DNA from: Pseudomonadota bacterium
GTDB lineage: Bacteria > Pseudomonadota > Gammaproteobacteria > Pseudomonadales > Azotimanducaceae
DNA length: 35,712 nt
Direction of reading: 5' to 3'
Assembly (NCBI GenBank): GCA_022571415.1
Contig: JACZXW010000017.1
Coordinates: 1-35,712 of the forward strand
In this document: one piece after another, positions 16,342 through 25,171 of the stretch
Layout of the letters: every line of letters starts with the position of its first letter
Position numbering within the stretch: the first letter of the stretch is position 1
Program-made: the position numbers and the translations under genes
The notes under the pieces: generated by a model
Databases searched by the model: none
The model's input: the letters and a program-made list of their open reading frames with translations, nothing else
Told to the model about the DNA's origin: nothing

Positions 16342-17589
16342 ATGATGGCGCGCATGTCTGAGCAGTCTGCACCCGTTTTACCTCCTAGTAATTATCAACT
16401 TAGCTGGTACAACACTGGTAACGCGCTTTGGATGGGAAGCTTCAGTATCCAGCAACTGCTGGTGATCTGGATACTGGTTGGTATCCTGCACGAAACACCA
16501 GAACGCGTTGGGTTCGCACAAATGCTGATCGCGATCCCCGGGTTGATATTTATGTTGTGGGGCGGCGTGATCGGCGACCGCCAGGATGGACGGCAGCTGC
16601 TGATCCAGGTGCACTATCTCAGCGCGATTCCGCCACTGGTTCTGGCTATCGCTTCAATCTACGGGCTGATCGGTTTCTGGCTGTTAATTGCGGCCGCCCT
16701 TGTCGCCAACCTCCTCAACAGCGCTTCCAACCCCGCCAGAAACACGATCCTGAATCGGGTTGCGGGTAACAAGCTGCAATTTGCCATCAGTCTTTCAACC
16801 GGCATTGGATCGATAGCCTCCATCGCCGGAACCAAGATCGCCGGAGAGTTGGATACACTGGGCCTTGAAAATGTGCTTTACCTGCAGGCCGCGATGTTTG
16901 TCCTTGGCGCCTTTTTCGTTGCCAGGCTCACTCCCGCTCCGCCACAAGCCCAGATAGCCAGAGAATCCACCCTTCATACCATTCGCGATGGTCTCGCCCA
17001 TGTCTGGAGATTCAAGCTGGCAAGGGACCTGATTGGACTGAACAGCCTGTCGGGATTTTTCAACGCAGGGGCCTGGCTGGTGGCCGTACCTTTTATTATC
17101 ACCCGGGTCTATTCAGGTGATGCCGTCTTGCTTGCCAACATGACCGCCGTCTTCTATTTCGGGTCACTGGTTGCCACCTTTGGCTTACTGCGTTTCATGC
17201 CTCTGGCCCGGCCAGGCCGGTTGTACCTGATCATGCAGTTATCCAGGATTCCGGTCCTGGTGATCCTCTGGCTCGAACCTGATTTATGGCTTGTCTGGGC
17301 TGCAATCGCCTACTGGGGATTCAATATGGGCGTAACCACCACCATGTCACGCCTGATGGTACAGGAATTCGCCAGTGCCGAATATCGGGCTCGCATCATG
17401 TCGATCTTCATTCTGGGGATGATGGCTGCAGTACCCGTAGGATCACTCGTGCTGGGCTTCATTATCGGTGTCTGGGGGCCACTAGACGCCCTTGTTCCCG
17501 GCATGATGGCCTCCACTTTGATATTTTTACTGGGTTACCGACGTACCGATATCTGGAAGTACCAGTCCCCAGGTGCGAGGATGTCGTGA
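16342..17589 (+). CDS. MFS transporter
   Basis: 415 residues, with about 10-12 hydrophobic segments by eye. The loop between segments 2 and 3 carries GGVIGDRQDGRQLL, the Major Facilitator signature (G...DR.GR). NLLNSASNPARNTILNRVAG resembles the drug/siderophore-exporter branch (EntS/bacilysin-exporter like). An export substrate is likely but unknown. Starts at 16342, 16345 and 16354 are all possible; the first is given. Expression is likely affected by element B just upstream. The region after the stop has no obvious terminator. Confidence 0.88.
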   Translation: MMARMSEQSAPVLPPSNYQLSWYNTGNALWMGSFSIQQLLVIWILVGILHETPERVGFAQMLIAIPGLIFMLWGGVIGDRQDGRQLLIQVHYLSAIPPLVLAIASIYGLIGFWLLIAAALVANLLNSASNPARNTILNRVAGNKLQFAISLSTGIGSIASIAGTKIAGELDTLGLENVLYLQAAMFVLGAFFVARLTPAPPQAQIARESTLHTIRDGLAHVWRFKLARDLIGLNSLSGFFNAGAWLVAVPFIITRVYSGDAVLLANMTAVFYFGSLVATFGLLRFMPLARPGRLYLIMQLSRIPVLVILWLEPDLWLVWAAIAYWGFNMGVTTTMSRLMVQEFASAEYRARIMSIFILGMMAAVPVGSLVLGFIIGVWGPLDALVPGMMASTLIFLLGYRRTDIWKYQSPGARMS

Positions 17590-17682
17590 AAAGTGCAAAT
17601 TTCAGGGCAAGCAGGGTCACTTTTGCGTATTGATGTGAGCACTCACTAACCATATTGTTCGTCAAACTCGCCAATCTCTACT

Positions 17683-17705
17683 TTTTCCACAATTTCTGTG
17701 GATAA
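17683..17705. promoter_or_regulatory. Inverted pair of DnaA-box-like sites
   Basis: TTTTCCACA (17683-17691) and TGTGGATAA (17697-17705) face each other; the second, as TTATCCACA, is a perfect DnaA box and the first has one change from it. Weaker copies follow (CTGGTGATAAC at 17708-17718 and CTGTATAACC at 17730-17739). Such clusters occur at replication origins and DnaA-regulated promoters. No dnaA, dnaN, gidA or parAB genes are near. The pair can also form a short hairpin (CCACA/TGTGG). Confidence 0.45.
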
Positions 17706-17851
17706 CTCTGGTGATAACTAGGTAAATTCCTGTATAACCCCCAAAATACTTGCCTCTGGTCAATTGGTTACTTTTTGTACAATAGCGCTACAGCCCTTGT
17801 AGACCAATCGCTTGACAGAACTATACCGCTCGTGGTCCGCATTTCCGTAAA

Positions 17852-17890
17852 GGTCTGATCTGACCCCTTTAGATGTGAATAAGTCAGACC
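17852..17890. repeat. Small inverted repeat / hairpin
   Basis: GGTCTGA at 17852-17858 pairs with TCAGACC at 17884-17890. Directly after the left arm, TCTGACCCC forms a second partial match, so several alternative hairpins are possible. Similar GGTC(A/T)GA..TGACC text is common in intergenic palindromic repeats, but a family cannot be named from one copy. Confidence 0.4.
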
Positions 17891-18472
17891 TTGAATTTCG
17901 ATTTATGCCTGTAAAATCAGTGGAAACAGGCTAATTAGAGTGAAATTGTCGAAAACTGACCCCCACATCCTGCCTGAAACCCCAGTGAATACGCATAATT
18001 CTTCATTTTGGCCGGGGAAACCTGCAATCTGCATTTTTTAGGTACGAAAAATAAACAGCAGGAGGAAAGACGCGGTACAACGGGGTCGTTATCAGAGCAA
18101 AGGTACTTAAGGACATTGGCAGGCCCATTTTCAAGTAGACTTTTTTACTCGACAGCAGCGGAACCAGAATGCTTTAACGCAACTTTGAAAACCTGTTTAG
18201 CCTCAACCAGGAAACGTGACGATCTGTAGCTCACGCTATAACGCAGCGCGACTACAACACCTAGTTCTCGACTCATTACGAACCGGTCAGAAGCGTTCCA
18301 GCCTTAGCGGATGCATGCTTCATGTGAGCTTGATCGCACATGAAATGCAGATATGTCGCACAAATCCATTCCTGAAAACTTCCCGTCGACCGGAACTCAT
18401 TTGATCTGTATGCGTATCTATCTAGCAAATCTATACACTAAACGAACGTTGTTCTGTCGTTAGTATCCTCAA

Positions 18473-18492
18473 TGCGTCAAATATTTGACGCA
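18473..18492. promoter_or_regulatory. Perfect 20-bp palindrome overlapping a promoter: putative operator
   Basis: TGCGTCAAATATTTGACGCA is a perfect palindrome with an AT-rich centre, the form of a dimeric repressor site (TetR or GntR type). Its right half supplies TTGACG (18485-18490), a good -35; with an 18-bp spacer, CATAAC (18509-18514) is a possible -10. Repressor binding would block RNA polymerase. The FATP-like ligase starts about 160 bp further on. The regulator gene is not in the window. Confidence 0.55.
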
Positions 18493-18679
18493 GGTTCATA
18501 CATTACGCCATAACCTGGGTAGATAGGTGCAGATTCGCAGCCGGCCGGCTCACCCTAAACTACTCGTCTGCACACAAAATTCAGGGCGCCATCGAACAGC
18601 TGTTCGCCAACAGTTGCAAGCGGTATCATCAATCCGATCCGACTGAATAAATGCCGATAATTTTAAGTAAAGGATGATG

Positions 18680-20485
18680 ATGGGTTCCATAGCCACTTTC
18701 TTCGTAGATTTAAAAATACTCGCCAGTGCTGTAACAGCAAAACCACCTTCTTCTGAGTCCATGGGTTCTGTCGCCTTGTTGGTTGAACAACATGCCGCAT
18801 CTCATCCACAGGGTGTCGCCCTTCTGTGCGAGGATGAAGTGGTCACCTGGCAGGAGTTGAACGAGCGGGCGAACCGTGTTGCCGGGTCGCTTAAGACACA
18901 GGGCATTCTCCGTGGCGACTGTATCAGCCTGTTCATGCAAAACAGGATCGAATTTGTGGTCCAGGTGCTCGCGATCAGTAAACTCGGAGCCATTGCCAGC
19001 CTCATCAATACCAACATCACGCGACAACAGTTAGTGCACAGCATTACCTTGACGGAATCGAAAAAATGTATATTCGGTGAAGAATTGGCCGAACCACTGA
19101 ATGAAATTCGGGAACAGCTAAGCCTGAAGGATGGTGAGGATTATCTGTTTGTTCGCGACCAGGGAAGCCAACCCCTGCCCAACTGGGCGATAAACCTGGA
19201 TTCAAGGGATGAATCCGTTGATGCAAGTAATCATGCAGAGTCTAAAACTGTCACCCTGGGCGATATCGCTCTTTATATCTTTACCTCGGGTACCACCGGA
19301 CTACCCAAGGCAGCGGTGGTGTCAAATAAGCGAATGCTACCCACAGCCGTTATGTCAGCAGACGCATTACTTCGAATCAAGCGTACCGACCGAATGTATA
19401 ATTGCCTGCCGCTCTACCATGGAACCGGTCTGATGGTAGGCTTAATCGCTGCCTTCCACGTTGGTGCCTCAACGGTGATACGGCGACGACTTTCCATCAG
19501 CGCTTTCTGGGATGATGTACGCAAATACAATTGCACCTGCTTTGTGTATATCGGCGAGTTCCTCCGTTACCTGATGAATTCACCGAAGAAACCAACAGAC
19601 AATGACAATCCCATCAGGGCTATCGTGGGTAATGGACTGCGACCCGACATCTGGCTCAAATTCAAGCACAGGTTTGGTATCGAAAGAATCGGGGAGTTTT
19701 ACGGCGCCAGCGAAGGTAATGGTGGGTTCGCCAACGTATTCAACAAGGACTGTACTGTGGGCCTGGGAATTGCGCCAACGAAAATTGTACAGTACGACGT
19801 GGCCAATGACGAGATCGTTCGCGACAAGGACGGCCTGTGCATCGAAGTAAAGGAGGGAGACCCGGGGTTGCTGCTGATCGAGGTGACCGAGAAATCCCAG
19901 TTTGAAGGCTATACCAATGCAGAAGCCTCGGATAAAAAACTAATACGGAATGCACTGTTGCAGGGCGACCTCTATTTTAACAGTGGCGACCTGATGAAGA
20001 TCGTCGAGGTGGGCTTCGCTTACGGGCAGAAGCACTATCAATTTGTAGACCGCGTCGGTGATACCTACCGCTGGAAAAGTGAGAATGTTTCAACGAATGA
20101 AGTGGGCGAAATCATCAACAAACATTCCGACATCATTTTTACCAATATCTACGGTGTCGAAATACCGGGAACCGATGGACGCGCCGGTATGGCAGCGATA
20201 GTTATGCGCGATGGCCTGAATGCTGACAGCATTGACCTCCATAGCGTCTCAGAACATATCATCGACAACCTTCCGGGATATGCAAGGCCAATCTTCATCC
20301 GGGTCCTGGACGAATTACCAACGACAACCACGCACAAGCTGCAAAAAAATGATCTCCGTGATCAGGCCTACCACCTCGGCAAAGTAGCCAACCTGCTGCT
20401 GGTCATGAAACCTGGAGACACTGTCTACTCAAAACTTGACAGTGATTTTTACGACAGGATCATCAGACGTGAAATTGCCTTCTAG
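18680..20485 (+). CDS. Long-chain acyl-CoA synthetase, FATP/VLACS-like
   Basis: 601 residues from the third of three tandem ATGs (18674, 18677, 18680), chosen because AGG at 18671-18673 then has normal spacing. The AMP-binding P-loop is YIFTSGTTGLPKAAVVS; NCLPLYHGTGLMVG and EFYGASEGNGGF are FATP-type blocks. YFNSGDLMKI and FVDRVGDTYRWKSENVSTNE give the hinge region, where FATP/VLACS members differ from FadD. It activates a long-chain fatty or other carboxylic acid with ATP and CoA. The partner yaiI is convergent, ending 4 nt away. The upstream palindrome suggests acyl- or xenobiotic-responsive repression, an inference. Confidence 0.9.
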   Translation: MGSIATFFVDLKILASAVTAKPPSSESMGSVALLVEQHAASHPQGVALLCEDEVVTWQELNERANRVAGSLKTQGILRGDCISLFMQNRIEFVVQVLAISKLGAIASLINTNITRQQLVHSITLTESKKCIFGEELAEPLNEIREQLSLKDGEDYLFVRDQGSQPLPNWAINLDSRDESVDASNHAESKTVTLGDIALYIFTSGTTGLPKAAVVSNKRMLPTAVMSADALLRIKRTDRMYNCLPLYHGTGLMVGLIAAFHVGASTVIRRRLSISAFWDDVRKYNCTCFVYIGEFLRYLMNSPKKPTDNDNPIRAIVGNGLRPDIWLKFKHRFGIERIGEFYGASEGNGGFANVFNKDCTVGLGIAPTKIVQYDVANDEIVRDKDGLCIEVKEGDPGLLLIEVTEKSQFEGYTNAEASDKKLIRNALLQGDLYFNSGDLMKIVEVGFAYGQKHYQFVDRVGDTYRWKSENVSTNEVGEIINKHSDIIFTNIYGVEIPGTDGRAGMAAIVMRDGLNADSIDLHSVSEHIIDNLPGYARPIFIRVLDELPTTTTHKLQKNDLRDQAYHLGKVANLLLVMKPGDTVYSKLDSDFYDRIIRREIAF

Positions 20486-20489
20486 TGAA

Positions 20490-20948
20490 TTACCTGGGAC
20501 TGGCCATATTTTGGGCGAGTAATCTATCCAGGTGATTTGCGAAGGCCTGCCGGTCTGCTTGATTTAAGGGAGGCGGGCCTCCTGTATTGAAGCCACTGGA
20601 TCGCATGGTATCCAGGAAATCCCGCATATTGAGCCGTGGCTTGATATTGTCAGCGGTAAAAAGTTCGCCTCGAGGGCTTAAGGCATGCCCTGCTTTATCT
20701 ATCACCTCCGCAGCGAGTGGAATATCACTGGTGATGACGAGATCTCCCGCCGCGAGCCGTTTAACGATCTCATTGTCGGCAACGTCAAATCCCGTAGTGA
20801 CCTGGAGGAAGGTAATATGTCTTGATGGCGGCGTGCGCAGGACATGATTGGCTACCAGTGTTAATCGCGTACCCGTGCGCTCTGCTGCACGAAAAAGAAT
20901 CTCCTTGATCACCCCAGGACAGGCGTCTGCATCAACCCATATGTTCAT
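20490..20948 (-). CDS. YaiI/YqxD family protein (DUF188)
   Basis: 152 residues, the standard size. The N-terminal [20 protein letters not shown] carries the conserved DADACP, then [17 protein letters not shown] with D and R and the C-terminal block [20 protein letters not shown]. The family has a PIN/NYN-like fold with conserved Asp residues and is suspected to be a nuclease, but the biochemical role is not established. The gene starts inside the end of the exported methyltransferase gene (4-nt overlap, ATGA), so the two are co-translated. Confidence 0.93.
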   Translation of the reverse strand: MNIWVDADACPGVIKEILFRAAERTGTRLTLVANHVLRTPPSRHITFLQVTTGFDVADNEIVKRLAAGDLVITSDIPLAAEVIDKAGHALSPRGELFTADNIKPRLNMRDFLDTMRSSGFNTGGPPPLNQADRQAFANHLDRLLAQNMASPR

Positions 20949-21685
20949 TTCCTGAATTTCAGCACGCTGCGGTCTGTTCTCCTGCTGATGGACTGATCGA
21001 ATACTGATATTTCCAGCCTATCTTCAGGGTTACGCAAAATGTTGGACTCGCCTTCAAAGGTAAACCCCGCAGCCTGAACGTCCCTGATAATAACGGCGGG
21101 ATCAACCCGGTGCACGCTCTTGCCAACTACGGACGGGTCAGTGCCCGGCGCTGCATTGTGATCAGCGATGCCGAGCACACCCCCATCATTTAGCAACCTG
21201 TAGATATTCGAAAGGAATCCTTCTTTATCGATTGCCGGCCATCCGTTTTCCTCATCCACGTAATAGATATCATGCATACCCAGTACAAAGACGGCTGCAT
21301 CAAACTTTCCTTCGAGCTTGTCCAGATCCGCGGGTTCAAGCACAACATTTTTTACATTGGGTAAACGATTATCTTTCAATCGCTCAGTTAAATTCTTATT
21401 GATAAACTTGTTCCACGGGTTGTTGTTGTACAGCGTAACACTGCCATCTTCCCCAACAAAATAGCTAAGTATCTCTGCGTAGTAACCACCACCGCCAAAT
21501 ACATCAAGGACTTTCATCCCGGGTTGGATTCCAAAAAACTCCAGCACTTCTGACGGTTTCCGTTTGGCGTCCAGAGCCTTGTCTTTCTCCGTCCTCGCTG
21601 GATTTTCCAGGGCTTCCTGCAGGTTAATAGCAAGCCCAGTACCGGCATATATCAACAGGACAACCACGACAAGTAATTTGTTCAT
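20945..21685 (-). CDS. Exported class I SAM-dependent methyltransferase (COG4798-like)
   Basis: 246 residues. A signal peptide is seen at 1-20 ([16 protein letters not shown]), followed by a SAM-binding start [20 protein letters not shown] (motif I), [21 protein letters not shown] (motif III/IV), and [15 protein letters not shown]. The family of predicted methyltransferases with N-terminal signal peptides is widespread in Proteobacteria. How SAM would be available in the periplasm is unknown, so the leader may be a membrane anchor. It overlaps yaiI by 4 nt. The product is unassigned. Confidence 0.88.
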   Translation of the reverse strand: MNKLLVVVVLLIYAGTGLAINLQEALENPARTEKDKALDAKRKPSEVLEFFGIQPGMKVLDVFGGGGYYAEILSYFVGEDGSVTLYNNNPWNKFINKNLTERLKDNRLPNVKNVVLEPADLDKLEGKFDAAVFVLGMHDIYYVDEENGWPAIDKEGFLSNIYRLLNDGGVLGIADHNAAPGTDPSVVGKSVHRVDPAVIIRDVQAAGFTFEGESNILRNPEDRLEISVFDQSISRRTDRSVLKFRK

Positions 21686-21833
21686 TGACTGATTCCCCCT
21701 GCAATTAAATGAAAAATAACCCTATCTTCATTCATATACCAGCTATTCGGGATGACCGTACCAATTTCCAAGTTGGAATACCGCGGTCCCGTGGTATTCT
21801 CATAAAGACATACAACGAGGAAGAGTTACATCA

Positions 21834-22340
21834 ATGAAAAAAATAATTCTCGGTATCATCGTGACCACGTTCGCGCTCTATATCTGGGGATTTCTATATT
21901 GGGGCGTTAGCACCATTCCGTACAGCGGCTGGAAACAGACCGCCGACGATGAGCTGACTCAACAAATGCTGGCAGAACATTTCCCGGAATCGGGGGTTTA
22001 CTTTGTTTCTGGATTTAATCATGAAGCAGAAGAACTTAACCGGCTTTTTGAACAGGGACCCACAGGTTTTGTCACTATCAGTCTCGAAGGACGCTCACAA
22101 GTTGGCCCGGGTATCATGATTGGCGGCTTCGTTCTGACTCTCCTTATCGTTTCGCTGATGGCGGCTATGTTTCGAGTCGCAGGCCACCTGCTCGGTGTAT
22201 TTATGAAGCAAGAAAGTGCCTACAGCGGCTCTTTAATAACAGTAAATCAACCAGCTAATCAAGAGAGAAACCATGATCGACCTATACACCAGCGGCACTC
22301 CCAACGGCCACAAGGCTTCAGTCACACTGGAAGAACTTGA
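21834..22340 (+). CDS. Small membrane protein, probably truncated at the C-terminus
   Basis: 168 residues. There is an N-terminal TM ([20 protein letters not shown]), a soluble part containing [16 protein letters not shown], then a second TM at about 95-120. The layout recalls a family of small inner-membrane proteins that I remember as having several more C-terminal helices. Here those are missing; the last ~30 residues ([20 protein letters not shown]) are hydrophilic and come from the out-of-frame start of the GST gene, which this frame overlaps by 68 bp. The simplest reading is deletion of the gene's 3' end next to the GST. Function unknown. Confidence 0.6.
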   Translation: MKKIILGIIVTTFALYIWGFLYWGVSTIPYSGWKQTADDELTQQMLAEHFPESGVYFVSGFNHEAEELNRLFEQGPTGFVTISLEGRSQVGPGIMIGGFVLTLLIVSLMAAMFRVAGHLLGVFMKQESAYSGSLITVNQPANQERNHDRPIHQRHSQRPQGFSHTGRT

Positions 22341-22956
22341 ACTCGACTATGAAGTTCATGCAATAAACCTGGGAACGGGTGAACAGAAAACCGAGAAGTT
22401 TCTCGCCATGAACCCCAATGGCAGGATTCCGGTGATCAAAGATCGGGCTAACGATGATCTTGTCATCTTTGAGACCGGGGCGATCATGGTCTACCTGGCG
22501 GAGAAGACCGGGAAATTACTGCCCTCCTCCGGTAAGTATCGTAGTGAAGTAATGCAGTGGCTGATGTTCCAGATGGGTGGCATCGGCCCAATGATGGGCC
22601 AGGCTAATGTTTTTTTCAGGTACTTCCCGGAGAAAATCCAACCGGTGATCGACCGTTACCAGCATGAATGTCGCCGATTGTTCGAGGTACTCGATACAGG
22701 ATTGAAAGACAAAGAATGGCTGGCAGGCGACTTTTCCATTGCCGATATCGCCAACTGGTGCTGGGTCCGCACCTATCGATGGTCGGGTGTTTCCCGCGAC
22801 GGCCTACCGCACCTGGATCGATGGCTTGGCCAGATAAAGGAAAGGCCTGCCTGCCGGGCAGGGGTGCTGGTCCCGGAACCTCCGCCAGACAAAATACTCG
22901 AAGGCGAGGCAGAAGAGAAATTCATAAAAAGTGCACAGAATATGCTGCAGATGTAG
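22273..22956 (+). CDS. Glutathione S-transferase, YfcG/YghU-like
   Basis: 227 residues. The thioredoxin-like N-domain begins [20 protein letters not shown], with Thr/Asn at the place of the catalytic residue as in the YfcG (Nu-class) group. NPNGRIPVI and [19 protein letters not shown] are the glutathione-binding blocks. The C-terminal helical domain has [20 protein letters not shown], as in YfcG-type disulfide reductases, and [11 protein letters not shown]. It probably acts as a glutathione-dependent disulfide reductase or peroxidase in the cytoplasm. AAGAGAG precedes the ATG. It ends before a palindromic region shared with the convergent LLM gene. Confidence 0.92.
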   Translation: MIDLYTSGTPNGHKASVTLEELELDYEVHAINLGTGEQKTEKFLAMNPNGRIPVIKDRANDDLVIFETGAIMVYLAEKTGKLLPSSGKYRSEVMQWLMFQMGGIGPMMGQANVFFRYFPEKIQPVIDRYQHECRRLFEVLDTGLKDKEWLAGDFSIADIANWCWVRTYRWSGVSRDGLPHLDRWLGQIKERPACRAGVLVPEPPPDKILEGEAEEKFIKSAQNMLQM

Positions 22957-23016
22957 CGAGCGTTACATCGGTGGTCATCAGGATGGAAAGGACGTCATCC
23001 TATGCAGTGGCGCGCA

Positions 23017-23050
23017 GCGAGATCTTTCGGAGTTCTGCGAGATCCTTCGG
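23017..23050. repeat. REP-like direct repeat
   Basis: GCGAGATCTTTCGG at 23017-23030 and GCGAGATCCTTCGG at 23037-23050 are near-identical, 20 bp apart. The text resembles the 'GAGATCCTTCG...CTCAGCATGA' type of intergenic repeat seen many times in some bacterial genomes. It lies between the GST and LLM genes. Confidence 0.5.
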
Positions 23051-23062
23051 CTGGGCTCAGCA

Positions 23063-23094
23063 TGAGCAAGCGCTAATGCATTAGCGCTTGCTCA
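23063..23094. terminator. Perfect 32-bp palindrome between convergent genes
   Basis: The half-site TGAGCAAGCGCTAATG is followed directly by its exact reverse complement, ending at 23094. It includes the stop codon of the LLM gene (23092-23094). In RNA it would fold into a strong hairpin from either strand, which suits a bidirectional terminator between the GST and LLM genes. There is no clear U-tract, so a role as an mRNA-stabilising hairpin, a REP-type repeat or a protein site is also possible. Confidence 0.55.
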
Positions 23095-23994
23095 AAATAT
23101 CGCCAGCATCTCTTCGAAAGCGACCATCTGCCCGCCATTGGCAGACGATGGTACGAGAATCGGCGTTTTGACACCGGCATCAAACCAGGCTTCCACTCCG
23201 TCCCTGACCTGAGTTGCAGTGCCAAACAGGGTCGTGTCCGCCAGCCACTTGTCCGTCAGGAAATGCGCTATCTTGTCCTTGTCGCCATCTTCTATCGCTT
23301 TTTCGATGCCTTCCATTTCTTCCACGTAACCCGCTTCTTTCCAGTAATTTCGGTAATTGGGCAGCATCGCGTAGGAGGTAAGCGTTTTCCTGTTGACCGC
23401 TTTCGCAGCCTCAACATCATCGTTGATGCAGGTCGGAATCATGTCGCCGATAAAGAAACTGTCATCGCCTCTAACGCGACTGGAGAGGCCGCTCAATGAT
23501 GCTGCCATATGGGACCTGACGCCATTGGCAAACACCATGCCGTCTGCGATTTCCTCTGACAGTGAGATCATTTTCTTGCGCAGGGTAGCGAGGATGATGG
23601 GTGGCATTTCTCCCGCCCTGGGCACAGCTCGTAATTGTTCTACAAAGTTTCTGGTATCCGTCAAAGGCTTGCCGCTATCGAGTCCACGGGATTTCAGTGC
23701 CGGTTCGTGGCTGACACCGATTCCAAACCTGAACCTGCCCCCTGACACCTCGTGGATAAAGGAGACAGTGCTTGCATAATCGACGACCTGGCGAAAGTAA
23801 ATCGGCATGATGCTGGTGCCAAACCTAATCTCATTGGTAGCGAAGGCCAAGGCCTCGCACAAAGCCAGCGAGTCTCCAAGACTGGGGCCGTAAATCCCGG
23901 AGAACCCTCGCTTTTCGATTTCAGTGGCGAGTTCAATCGTGGCTTTGCGTCGGCCTGGCACAGCTGCAAGGCTGAGGGCTGGCATGCGGGTCAT
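23092..23994 (-). CDS. LLM class F420-dependent oxidoreductase (third copy)
   Basis: 300 residues. EIEKRGFSGIYGPSLGD, IRFGTSIMPIYFRQ and VSGGRFRFGIGVSHEPAL are luciferase-like TIM-barrel blocks that match F420-dependent members. It is clearly diverged from the two LLM enzymes in the F420 operon and about 8 kb away from them. GDMIPTCINDD and LFGTATQVRDGVEAWFDAGV near the C-terminus are typical family text. AGGAG nine bases before the ATG supports the start. A partner substrate cannot be named; the neighbouring GST may hint at xenobiotic handling. Confidence 0.86.
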   Translation of the reverse strand: MTRMPALSLAAVPGRRKATIELATEIEKRGFSGIYGPSLGDSLALCEALAFATNEIRFGTSIMPIYFRQVVDYASTVSFIHEVSGGRFRFGIGVSHEPALKSRGLDSGKPLTDTRNFVEQLRAVPRAGEMPPIILATLRKKMISLSEEIADGMVFANGVRSHMAASLSGLSSRVRGDDSFFIGDMIPTCINDDVEAAKAVNRKTLTSYAMLPNYRNYWKEAGYVEEMEGIEKAIEDGDKDKIAHFLTDKWLADTTLFGTATQVRDGVEAWFDAGVKTPILVPSSANGGQMVAFEEMLAIF

Positions 23995-24051
23995 GGCTCT
24001 CTCTCCTGTCCTATCTGGTAGAAAACGGCAGTCTACATCAAGAACGCAGCT

Positions 24052-25134
24052 TTACATAAACTCGACGTATCTCAGACAGAGAATAGGCGGCAGGTGACGG
24101 GATACAATCTCCCAGTGATCTCCGGCATCATTGCTAAACCATAAATTTCCTGAAGTTGAACCCATTACCAACATGTCTCCAGAGGGGCATATCTCCAGAC
24201 AGTGTCGGTAAACGAGGTCATACGCGTCTTCTTGCGGCAATCCATTTTTCAGCTGCATAAATGAACCACCACCGTCTACAGTGCGATTGACGACCATCTT
24301 TGCGCCCACCGGGTACCTGCTTTCACTGCCAAGAGATGGAACAAACCAGGCTGTATTTCCATCCGTCGGGTGTACCGCAAGCGCAAACCCAAAGGTCGAG
24401 GGCTGAACTTCCATGATCTCCTGCCAGGTTGCACAATCATCCGAGCTACGCCAGATCCCATTATGATGTTGCATCCACCAATAATCAGGATCGGCAGCAC
24501 ACTGGGCAATCCGATGCGGGTCCTGCTGATCTGGCTCACCGGCAATATCCGGCGGCACATAATCGGCACGCAATCCCTCCCCCCGGGGCTTCCAGCTGTT
24601 ACCGTTATCAGTAGTCCGGTACACCCCGCCGATAGAAATGCCCAGGGTCACAACACTGGCATCCCTGGGGTCAACGCAGATGGAATGAACCCCCGGCCAG
24701 TCATAGCCGCCTCCCATCCATTTCCTCCTGGCATCCAGATTCCACAGGTTTTCATTCAGCTGCCAGGATTCACCTGCATCCGTGGAAGTAAAAACCCCGC
24801 CCGGAATCGTGCCACACCACAAGGTGTCACCAAGACCCTTTTCCAGTGACCAGATAAGTTCCAGTGACCAGGGAACCAGGTCACCACTGTCTGCTGGTTT
24901 TTCCGGATACACCGGTGTCGCCACTTCCGAATACGACTGCCCTGAATCATCAGAACGATGCAGTTTAGTACCAAAATGTCCTGTGCCGAGAACCGTAAAC
25001 AGTTGATTATTCTCCGGCACCGGCAGCAGCATAGGCACAGGATCACCGAGAAATTGTCTGTCGCTCATCCGCCATTTTTTATCGTCAAACTCAAATGTGA
25101 ACAAGCCCTTCCTTGTTCCCGCCAACAGTTTCAC
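24052..25134 (-). CDS. BNR/sialidase-type beta-propeller protein
   Basis: 360 residues from the GTG at 25134 (VKLLAGTRKGLFTF), supported by AAGGAG upstream; the longer frame to 25218 overlaps the MoaD-like gene. Repeats of SxDxGxxW-type (BNR/Asp-box) run through it: RSDDSGQSY, TSTDAGESW, RTTDNGNSW, RSSDDCATW, FSNDAGDHW. These form a beta-propeller as in sialidases and Ycf48-like proteins. No signal peptide is seen. No catalytic sialidase residues were identified, so enzyme activity should not be assumed. It follows the MoaD/ThiS-like gene by 37 nt, in one unit. Confidence 0.88.
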   Translation of the reverse strand: MKLLAGTRKGLFTFEFDDKKWRMSDRQFLGDPVPMLLPVPENNQLFTVLGTGHFGTKLHRSDDSGQSYSEVATPVYPEKPADSGDLVPWSLELIWSLEKGLGDTLWCGTIPGGVFTSTDAGESWQLNENLWNLDARRKWMGGGYDWPGVHSICVDPRDASVVTLGISIGGVYRTTDNGNSWKPRGEGLRADYVPPDIAGEPDQQDPHRIAQCAADPDYWWMQHHNGIWRSSDDCATWQEIMEVQPSTFGFALAVHPTDGNTAWFVPSLGSESRYPVGAKMVVNRTVDGGGSFMQLKNGLPQEDAYDLVYRHCLEICPSGDMLVMGSTSGNLWFSNDAGDHWEIVSRHLPPILCLRYVEFM

Positions 25135-25171
25135 TCTGTTTCTCCTTGTAGTCGAAGGGGCGCTGGGCTCT

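Larger units (their letters stand above)
17590..18472. other. Long non-coding stretch between the MFS gene and the operator
   Basis: About 0.88 kb, continuing to 18673, with no ORF that looks coding. It holds a DnaA-box-like pair (17683-17705) and a small inverted repeat (17852-17890), listed separately. Around 17940-17985 the text GAAATTGTCGAAAACTGACC resembles ends of degraded insertion sequences, but I can name no element. I see no tRNA. Confidence 0.5.

Noticed and set aside
18008-18404. Two short plus-strand ORFs in the gene-free region
   Set aside because: No family-like text, no ribosome binding site and overlapping frames; judged non-coding.
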